Shown here in pieces: positions 57,637-64,000 of a DNA stretch of 64,000 bases. Position 1 is the stretch's first letter, and each line of letters opens with the position of its first letter. This DNA comes from Castellaniella sp. (GTDB taxonomy: Bacteria > Pseudomonadota > Gammaproteobacteria > Burkholderiales > Burkholderiaceae_B). The position numbers were made by a program, and so were the translations under genes. The DNA lies in NCBI RefSeq assembly GCF_034675845.1, contig NZ_JAUCCU010000002.1, forward strand, positions 248,001 through 312,000, written 5' to 3'. The notes beneath the pieces are model-generated. The model was not told where the DNA came from. It saw nothing but the letters and a program-made list of their open reading frames with translations, and made no database searches.

Positions 57637-60516
57637 ATGCCCACGGAACAAGAACTCCAGTCCAATTCCTATCTTTTCGGTGCCAATGCACCCTACGTAG
57701 AAGAACTCTACGAAGACTACCTCGATAATCCGGGTTCCATTCCAGATCAATGGCGCAGCTATTTCGATCAGCTGCAGCATCAGCCCGCCGCTGATGGCCG
57801 CGAGGCTACGCGTGATCGGGCGCATGCACCCATTGTGGCCTCGTTTGCCCAACGAGCCCGCGAGAATGCTTTTCAGGTTCGTCCCGCCCAGGCGACTGAT
57901 CAGTCGCTGGCCATCGCCAGCAAGCAAGTCTACGTTCAGTCCATTATTGCCGCCTATCGCTCGATGGGTTCGCGCATTGCTCAGCTGGATCCGCTCAAAC
58001 GCAGTGATCGTCCGGCCATCCCCGAGCTTGATCCCGTTTTCTATGGTTTGACCGAGGCTGATCTCGACCAGATCTATTCGGCCACCAATACGTATTTCAC
58101 CAAAGCCGACACGATGACCATGCGGGACATCATCAAGGCCTTGCAGGACACCTATTGCCGCAATGTCGGCGTCGAGTTCATGCATATTGCTGATCCGGCC
58201 ATCAAGCGCTGGATTCAGGAACGCCTCGAATCCACGCTGGGCGTGCCCGAATTCACCACCGAACAAAAACGCAATATCCTGCAGCAGGTCACCGAGGCCG
58301 AAGGCCTGGAACGCTTTTTGCACACCAAATACGTGGGCCAGAAACGCTTCTCCCTGGAAGGCGGCGAGAGCTTCATCGCCTCCATGGACGAGGTCGTCAA
58401 CCATGCTGGTGAAAACGGCGTGCAGGAAATCGTGGTCGGCATGGCCCACCGAGGCCGCCTGAACCTGTTGGTCAACATCATGGGCAAGATGCCGGGTGAT
58501 CTGTTTGCCGAATTCGAAGGCAAGCAGAGCCAGGCACTCAGCGACGGCGACGTCAAATACCACAATGGCTTTTCCAGCGATCTGTCGACGCGCGGCGGCC
58601 CAGTGCACTTGTCGTTGGCGTTCAACCCGTCCCACCTGGAAATCGTCAATCCCGTGGTCGAGGGCAGTGTGCGCGCTCGCCAGGATCGCCGTGGCGACGA
58701 TAAGGGCGATCAGGTCCTGCCGGTGCTGGTGCACGGGGATGCGGCCTTTGCCGGCCAAGGCGTGGTCATGGAGACCCTGAACCTGGCCCAGACGCGTGGT
58801 TATGGCACGGGCGGCACCCTGCACATCGTCATCAATAACCAGATCGGCTTCACGACATCGGATCCGCGCGACACGCGTTCCACCACGTATTGCACCGATG
58901 TCGCCAAGATGATCGAGGCGCCGGTTTTCCACGTCAATGGCGACGACCCCGAGGCCGTGGTATTTGCCACGAAACTCGCCCTGGATTACCGCCAGCAGTT
59001 TGGCCATGATGTGGTGGTCGATATTGTGTGCTTCCGTAAGCTGGGCCACAACGAACAAGACACCCCGTCCCTGACCCAGCCGCTGATGTATAAAAGCATT
59101 GGCAAGCACCCCGGCACTCGCAAGGTCTACGCCGACCGCCTGGTGGCTCAGGGTACGCTGACCGAGGGCGAAGCCGATCAGATGGTCAAAGACTACCGTC
59201 AGTTGATGGAAGACGGCCATCGCACGGTCGAACCTGTCCTGACCGACTATAAAAACAAATACGCCACCGACTGGTCTGCATTCCTGGGGGCCAAATGGAC
59301 CGATCAGGCTGATACCGCAGTGCCTTTGGCCGAACTCACCCGGATTGGCGAAAAGCTGACACAGGTGCCTGACGACTTCACTGTGCATCCGCTGGTCAAT
59401 AAGCTGTTGCAAGACCGCTTGGCCATGGCCCGCGGCGAGCACCCCCTGGATTGGGGCATGGGCGAACATCTGGCCTTTGCCACGCTGGTGGCCAATGGCT
59501 ATGCCATTCGCATCACCGGCCAGGATTCGGGTCGGGGCACGTTCACGCACCGTCATGCGGTCTTGCATGACCAGAAACGCGAACGCTGGGATGCCGGTAC
59601 CTATATTCCTCTGCAAAATGTCGCAGAAGGCCAAGCGCCTTTCACGGTCATCGATTCCGTGTTGTCCGAGGCTGCCGTGCTGGGTTTCGAATATGGTTAC
59701 GCCACGGCCGAGCCCAATATCCTGACCATCTGGGAAGCCCAGTTTGGCGATTTTGCCAATGGCGCCCAGGTCGTGATCGATCAGTTCATCGCTTCAGGCG
59801 AGGCCAAGTGGGGCCGCGCCTGCGGCCTGGTGCTGATGCTGCCGCACGGCTATGAAGGGCAGGGCCCCGAACACTCCTCTGGTCGCATCGAACGCTTTTT
59901 GCAGTTGTGTGCCGATAACAATATGCAGGTGGTCCAGCCGACCAACGGGGCGCAGATTTTCCACGTACTGCGTCGCCAGATGATTCGTCAGTTCCGCAAA
60001 CCGCTGGTGATCTTCACGCCGAAGTCCCTGCTGCGCAATAAAAGCGCCGCTTCGCCCATCGAAGACCTGGCCCAGGGTGGCTTCCAGCCGGTGATCGGCG
60101 AGGCCAATGCCGATATCGTGGCCGATGATGTGCATCGCGTCCTGATCTGCTCGGGCAAGGTCTACTACGACCTGGTTCATGCGCGCGACGAACAGTCCCG
60201 CAAGGACGTCGCCATTTTGCGCATCGAACAGCTCTACCCGTTCGCGCATAAGTCCTTCCAGGCCGAACTGCAGAAATACCCCAACGCCAAGGAACTGGTC
60301 TGGGTGCAGGACGAGCCGCAAAACCAAGGCCCTTGGTTCTATGTGCAGCACCATCTGTACGAAAACATGAATGATGGCCAAAAACTGGGTTATGCGGGGC
60401 GTCCGGCCTCGGCCTCCCCGGCGGTGGGCTATATGGCGAAGCACCAAGAGCAGCAGCGCGCCTTGATCGAACAGGCCTTTGCTCCTAAGCTCAAAAGCTT
60501 CTCGCTGATCAAATAA
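57637..60516 (+). CDS. odhA: 2-oxoglutarate dehydrogenase E1 component
   Basis: 959-residue thiamine-diphosphate E1 enzyme decarboxylating 2-oxoglutarate. The ATG at 57637 (MPTEQELQSNSYLFGANAPY) was preferred to a GTG four codons earlier that lies within the ribosome site. Signatures: NSYLFGANAPYVEELYEDYL, GMAHRGRLNLLVNIMGKMP, GDVKYHNGFSSD, the ThDP/Mg region HVNGDDPEAVVFATKLALDY with NEQDTPSLTQPLMY, and the C-terminal QFGDFANGAQVVIDQFIASG and QDEPQNQGPWFY. It heads odhA-odhB. The strand opposite is open for about 700 codons but is a coding shadow. Confidence 0.98.
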   Translation: MPTEQELQSNSYLFGANAPYVEELYEDYLDNPGSIPDQWRSYFDQLQHQPAADGREATRDRAHAPIVASFAQRARENAFQVRPAQATDQSLAIASKQVYVQSIIAAYRSMGSRIAQLDPLKRSDRPAIPELDPVFYGLTEADLDQIYSATNTYFTKADTMTMRDIIKALQDTYCRNVGVEFMHIADPAIKRWIQERLESTLGVPEFTTEQKRNILQQVTEAEGLERFLHTKYVGQKRFSLEGGESFIASMDEVVNHAGENGVQEIVVGMAHRGRLNLLVNIMGKMPGDLFAEFEGKQSQALSDGDVKYHNGFSSDLSTRGGPVHLSLAFNPSHLEIVNPVVEGSVRARQDRRGDDKGDQVLPVLVHGDAAFAGQGVVMETLNLAQTRGYGTGGTLHIVINNQIGFTTSDPRDTRSTTYCTDVAKMIEAPVFHVNGDDPEAVVFATKLALDYRQQFGHDVVVDIVCFRKLGHNEQDTPSLTQPLMYKSIGKHPGTRKVYADRLVAQGTLTEGEADQMVKDYRQLMEDGHRTVEPVLTDYKNKYATDWSAFLGAKWTDQADTAVPLAELTRIGEKLTQVPDDFTVHPLVNKLLQDRLAMARGEHPLDWGMGEHLAFATLVANGYAIRITGQDSGRGTFTHRHAVLHDQKRERWDAGTYIPLQNVAEGQAPFTVIDSVLSEAAVLGFEYGYATAEPNILTIWEAQFGDFANGAQVVIDQFIASGEAKWGRACGLVLMLPHGYEGQGPEHSSGRIERFLQLCADNNMQVVQPTNGAQIFHVLRRQMIRQFRKPLVIFTPKSLLRNKSAASPIEDLAQGGFQPVIGEANADIVADDVHRVLICSGKVYYDLVHARDEQSRKDVAILRIEQLYPFAHKSFQAELQKYPNAKELVWVQDEPQNQGPWFYVQHHLYENMNDGQKLGYAGRPASASPAVGYMAKHQEQQRALIEQAFAPKLKSFSLIK

Positions 60517-60553
60517 ACCGACTAATTCAAAGACAGACATACCGGAAAATATT

Positions 60554-61747
60554 ATGGCCATTACCGAAGTTCTCGTTCCTCAGCTTTCAGAATCGATTTC
60601 CGAAGCCACGCTGCTCAACTGGAAAAAACAGCCAGGCGAAGCCGTTCAAGCCGACGAAATCCTGATCGAGGTCGAAACCGACAAAGTTGTCCTGGAGGTC
60701 CCCGCCCCGGCCTCAGGCGTTTTGTCCGAGATCGTCAAGGGCGACGGCAGTACCGTCACTTCTGGCGAAGTGCTGGCGCGCATTGATACCGACGCCAAGG
60801 CGGCGCCAGCAGTTGCCCCTGCCGCCGAGGCCCCCGCTGCTGCTGCGCCTGCTGCTGCGCCTGTGGCTGCCAAATCCTCGGTTGCATCCCCCGCCGCAGG
60901 CAAGATCCTGTCCGAGAAGGGCATTGATCCCGCCACGCTCGAAGGCACGGGCCGTGCTGGCCGCGTCACCAAGGGTGATGCCCTGAACGCTTCGACGGCT
61001 TCTGCCTCGGCGGCGCCCGCTGCGCCTGTGCCCGTCAACCTGGACGGTCGCCCCGAACAGCGCGTCCCCATGAGCCGCCTGCGTGCCCGTGTGGCCGAAC
61101 GTCTGCTTCAGTCCCAGTCGGAAAACGCCATCCTGACGACCTTCAACGAGGTCAATATGCAGGCCATCATGGATCTGCGTAAAAAATACAAGGAAGCCTT
61201 CGAAAAAGAGCACGGCGTCAAGCTGGGTTTCACGTCTTTCTTCGTCAAGGCTGCTGTGGCTGCTTTGAAGCGCTATCCGGTGGTCAATGCCTCGGTGGAC
61301 GGCAAGGACATCATCTACCACGGTTATTTCGATATCGGTGTGGCCGTGGGCAGCCCGCGTGGTCTGGTGGTGCCGATTCTGCGCAATGCCGACCAGCTCT
61401 CGCTGGCCGACATCGAAAAGCAAATTGCCGAGTTCGGTCGGCGCGCCCAGGATGGTAAGCTTACCCTGGACGAATTGACAGGCGGCACCTTCTCCATTTC
61501 CAATGGCGGTGTGTTCGGCTCGATGCTGTCCACCCCCATCATCAATCCGCCGCAGTCGGCCATTCTGGGGATTCATGCCACCAAGGACCGCCCGGTCGCC
61601 GAAAACGGTCAGGTCGTGATCCGTCCCATGAACTACCTGGCCCTGTCTTATGATCACCGCATTATTGATGGTCGCGAGGCTGTGCTGGCGCTGGTCGCCA
61701 TGAAAGAGGCCCTCGAGGATCCGCAACGTCTGTTGCTAAGCGTCTGA
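60554..61747 (+). CDS. odhB: Dihydrolipoamide succinyltransferase (E2)
   Basis: 397 residues. A lipoyl domain (1-80) has Lys44 in VETDKVVLEV. An Ala/Pro linker and the E3/E1-binding domain follow (VASPAAGKILSEKG, then GRVTKGDAL). The catalytic domain ends with SYDHRIIDGREAVLALVAMK, with His368 and Asp372 as the acyltransferase pair. It transfers the succinyl group to CoA as the core of the 2-oxoglutarate dehydrogenase complex. It lies 37 bp after odhA. Confidence 0.98.
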   Translation: MAITEVLVPQLSESISEATLLNWKKQPGEAVQADEILIEVETDKVVLEVPAPASGVLSEIVKGDGSTVTSGEVLARIDTDAKAAPAVAPAAEAPAAAAPAAAPVAAKSSVASPAAGKILSEKGIDPATLEGTGRAGRVTKGDALNASTASASAAPAAPVPVNLDGRPEQRVPMSRLRARVAERLLQSQSENAILTTFNEVNMQAIMDLRKKYKEAFEKEHGVKLGFTSFFVKAAVAALKRYPVVNASVDGKDIIYHGYFDIGVAVGSPRGLVVPILRNADQLSLADIEKQIAEFGRRAQDGKLTLDELTGGTFSISNGGVFGSMLSTPIINPPQSAILGIHATKDRPVAENGQVVIRPMNYLALSYDHRIIDGREAVLALVAMKEALEDPQRLLLSV

Positions 61748-61770
61748 TCACCGGCTTGATGTAATTTTGC

Positions 61771-61796
61771 ACGCACCCTTCGGGGTGCGTCTTTTT
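61771..61796 (+). terminator. Intrinsic terminator/attenuator between odhB and lpdA
   Basis: An 8-bp stem ACGCACCC / GGGTGCGT with a TTCG tetraloop is followed by CTTTTTG, 23 bp after the odhB stop and just before the lpdA ribosome site. It probably lowers lpdA expression relative to odhAB. Confidence 0.8.
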
Positions 61797-61807
61797 GAGA
61801 GAACAAG

Positions 61808-63235
61808 ATGGCAAAACAGTTTGATGTAATTGTGATTGGTGCAGGGCCTGGCGGCTATATTGCGGCCATTCGGGCCGCCCAACTGGGCCTTAGTGTTGCT
61901 TGTGTGGATGCCTGGTCGACAGCCGCAGGCAAGCCAGCCCCCGGCGGCACCTGCACCAATGTAGGCTGCATTCCTTCCAAGGCCCTGCTGCAGTCCTCCG
62001 AGCACTACGACCAGATCAATCATCATTTTGCTGACCATGGTATTACTGCTAAGGATGTCACCCTGGATTTGGCCAAGCTGATTGGCCGCAAGGACACCGT
62101 TGTCAAGCAAAACAACGAAGGCATTCTGTACCTGCTCAAGAAAAACAAGGTCACTTTCTTTCATGGCACGGCCTCATTGGTGGGCAAGAGCGATTTTGGC
62201 TGGTCAGTGAAGGTCGCCGGCAAGGCCGAGGAAGATCTCGAAGGCCGCCACGTTATTGTCGCCACCGGGTCCAGCGCCCGTGAACTTCCCGGACTGCCGT
62301 TTGACGAAGACAAGATTCTGTCGAATGATGGTGCCCTGCGTATTCCTGCCGTGCCTAAAAAGCTGGGCATCATCGGTGCTGGCGTGATTGGCCTGGAAAT
62401 GGGCAGTGTCTGGCGCCGTCTGGGGTCCGAGGTCACCATCCTGGAAGCCATGCCGGACTTCCTGGGCGCGGTCGATCGCGATGTGGCCAAGGAAGTCCAG
62501 AAAGCCCTGGTCAAACAGGGCCTGGGTATTCAGACCGGGGTGCGGATCGGCGAGGTCAAATCAACGGCCAAATCGGTCAATATCCAGTATACGGACGCAG
62601 CGGGCGCCGAGCAGAAACTCTCGGTTGATCGCTTGATAGTCTCGATTGGCCGGGTGCCCAATACCCAGGGCCTGGGGGCCGACACGATCGGCTTGAAGCT
62701 GGACGAGCGCGGTTTTGTGGTGGTCGACGAAGACTGCCGCAGCAATCTCAGCAATATCTGGGCGGTGGGCGATGTGGTGCGTGGCCCGATGCTGGCCCAC
62801 AAGGCCGAGGAAGAAGGCGTCGCGGTGGCCGAACGCATCGCGGGCCAACATGGCCACGTCAATTTCGACACTATTCCTTGGGTGATCTACACTTCGCCCG
62901 AAGTCGCCTGGGTCGGCAAGACCGAGCAGGCCCTGAAGGCCGAAAATCGCGACTACAAGACTGGGTCTTTCCCTTTCATGGCCAATGGTCGTGCTCGTGC
63001 GTTGGGCGATACCACCGGTTTCGTCAAGATCCTGGCCGATGCCAAGACCGATGAAGTCCTGGGGGTGCATATCGTGGGGCCGATGGCTTCCGAACTCATT
63101 GCCGAGGCTGTCACCATCATGGAATTCCGTGGTGCAGCCGAAGACATTGCGCGTATTTGCCATGCGCACCCAACCTTGTCCGAGGCTGTCAAGGAAGCCG
63201 CGCTGGCGGTGGATAAGCGTACGCTCAACCTGTAA
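61808..63235 (+). CDS. lpdA: Dihydrolipoamide dehydrogenase (E3)
   Basis: 475-residue flavoprotein disulfide reductase regenerating lipoyl groups. The FAD motif VIVIGAGPGGYIAAIRAAQL and the redox pair Cys49/Cys54 in GGTCTNVGCIPSK are present, with the NAD fold IGAGVIGLEMGSVWRRLG. The C-terminal active-site His lies in CHAHPTLSEA. It serves the 2-oxoglutarate complex encoded upstream and may also be shared by pyruvate dehydrogenase. Its gene lies beyond a terminator-like hairpin and 9 bp before zapE. Confidence 0.98.
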   Translation: MAKQFDVIVIGAGPGGYIAAIRAAQLGLSVACVDAWSTAAGKPAPGGTCTNVGCIPSKALLQSSEHYDQINHHFADHGITAKDVTLDLAKLIGRKDTVVKQNNEGILYLLKKNKVTFFHGTASLVGKSDFGWSVKVAGKAEEDLEGRHVIVATGSSARELPGLPFDEDKILSNDGALRIPAVPKKLGIIGAGVIGLEMGSVWRRLGSEVTILEAMPDFLGAVDRDVAKEVQKALVKQGLGIQTGVRIGEVKSTAKSVNIQYTDAAGAEQKLSVDRLIVSIGRVPNTQGLGADTIGLKLDERGFVVVDEDCRSNLSNIWAVGDVVRGPMLAHKAEEEGVAVAERIAGQHGHVNFDTIPWVIYTSPEVAWVGKTEQALKAENRDYKTGSFPFMANGRARALGDTTGFVKILADAKTDEVLGVHIVGPMASELIAEAVTIMEFRGAAEDIARICHAHPTLSEAVKEAALAVDKRTLNL

Positions 63236-63244
63236 AGCAAGCGG

Positions 63245-64000
63245 ATGGATGTCAGTGCGTATTACGCGCAGGCCCTGCACGAACGGGGCTTCGTCGTTGA
63301 CGAGGCCCAGCTCGTGGCGGTCAAGCGCCTGCAGCAATATTATGACGACTGGATCGAGTTCAAGCAGCAGCGTTCCAGTCGCCTGAAAAAGCTTTTTCTG
63401 CATCCGGCTGTGCCGCGCGGGGTATACCTGTGGGGTGGCGTGGGGCGTGGCAAGAGCTTTCTGATGGATGCGTTCTACTTGACGGTTCCCGTCAAGCGCA
63501 AGGTTCGCCTGCACTTTCACGAGTTCATGCGGGGCGTGCACCGTGAAATCCGCGCAGTCAGCGGCGAAGTCGATCCCTTGGACCATGTGGCGCGCAATCT
63601 CGCCAAACGCTATCGCTTGATCTGCTTCGACGAGTTTCATGTGTCGGACGTGGCCGATGCCATGATTCTGTACCGGCTGCTGCTGCGTCTGTTCGAATAT
63701 GGCACGTCGTTTGTCATGACGTCCAACTACGAGCCCTCCACCCTGTATCCGGATGGTCTGCACCGAGACCGCATCTTGCCGGCCATTGCCCTGATTCAGG
63801 AAAAAATGGATGTGCTGAATGTGGATGCGGGCGTGGACTATCGACGCCGCACACTGGCTCAGTTGCGTACCTATATCACGCCCATTGTGGCGGCCACCCA
63901 TGACGAGTTGCGCCTGGCCTTTGATCGCCTGGCCGATACCGCCGAGCAAAAGCCCGTGCTGCAGATCGAGAATCGTGAAATCCAGGCGATTGCGCTGGCT
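63245..64000 (+). CDS. zapE: AFG1-like ATPase ZapE, 5' part (runs off window)
   Basis: The first 252 codons of an AFG1-family P-loop ATPase, starting MDVSAYYAQALHERGFVVDE. Walker A is GGVGRGKS (64-71); the family's FHEFMRGVH motif, Walker B LICFDEFHVSDVADAMIL and the sensor TSNYEPSTLYPDGLHRDRIL follow. ZapE associates with FtsZ and is needed for division under oxygen limitation in E. coli; its mitochondrial relative AFG1 aids respiratory complex turnover. The position 9 bp after lpdA is a widespread arrangement in betaproteobacteria. The 3' end lies outside the window. Confidence 0.95.
   Translation, partial: MDVSAYYAQALHERGFVVDEAQLVAVKRLQQYYDDWIEFKQQRSSRLKKLFLHPAVPRGVYLWGGVGRGKSFLMDAFYLTVPVKRKVRLHFHEFMRGVHREIRAVSGEVDPLDHVARNLAKRYRLICFDEFHVSDVADAMILYRLLLRLFEYGTSFVMTSNYEPSTLYPDGLHRDRILPAIALIQEKMDVLNVDAGVDYRRRTLAQLRTYITPIVAATHDELRLAFDRLADTAEQKPVLQIENREIQAIALA

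Noticed and set aside
57535..59634. 699-codon open frame antisense to odhA
   Set aside because: It lies opposite highly conserved E1 sequence and its translation is His/Val/Gly-rich without motifs; a shadow frame.
62561..63949. 462-codon open frame antisense to lpdA and zapE
   Set aside because: It spans two real plus-strand genes with clear catalytic motifs and has none of its own.

Overview
The window looks like the chromosome of a betaproteobacterium of the order Burkholderiales, probably family Alcaligenaceae. The evidence is an elongation factor P with Arg32 next to its rhamnosyltransferase EarP, a DUF2863 protein (a betaproteobacterial family), the linked mdh/gntR/sdh/gltA and odhA-odhB-lpd gene sets, and high GC throughout except for one AT-rich gene near 20 kb. 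The species cannot be named from the sequence alone.

Left core region (1-18.4 kb): the end of a DUF1178 gene; earP-efp (translation factor and its modifying enzyme); a DUF2863 gene; aconitase acnB; ompW with an FNR-like box; a 206-bp palindromic repeat; then a leftward run mdh, prpB, prpC, prpD and a small acetyltransferase (malate oxidation plus the methylcitrate cycle for propionate). A GntR/UTRA regulator lies divergent from mdh and is followed by sdhCDAB-sdhE-gltA. A near-identical TCTTATATAAGA palindrome occurs upstream of acnB and between mdh and gntR, which suggests that the regulator controls both.

Accessory region (18.4-22.7 kb): a decayed IS5-type end, an orphan protein with an FtsK-gamma-like winged helix, an AT-rich PD-(D/E)XK nuclease gene, an intact IS5-group element with CTAG target duplication, and a YefM/YoeB toxin-antitoxin pair.

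Type VI secretion region (22.7-52.9 kb): all 13 core components are present (TssA-TssM, including Hcp, VgrG and ClpV). TssM carries an unusual C-terminal LysM domain. Behind a short VgrG lies a roughly 11-kb payload block holding two paralogous copies of an unrecognised two-helix/coiled-coil/beta-rich protein. Each copy is followed by a DUF2169 adaptor-like domain and pentapeptide repeats (fused in one copy, split and frameshifted in the other). DUF3540 and PAAR-like DUF4150 genes lie between them. This block is the best candidate for something undescribed.

Right core region (52.9-64 kb): an Old Yellow Enzyme reductase divergent from a LysR regulator, malic enzyme maeB, and the 2-oxoglutarate dehydrogenase set odhA-odhB-lpd, ending in the start of zapE. 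The odhA leader contains two mutually exclusive hairpins over its ribosome binding site. Metabolically the two flanks form one TCA, methylcitrate and anaplerotic gene neighbourhood, interrupted by the secretion/mobile block.
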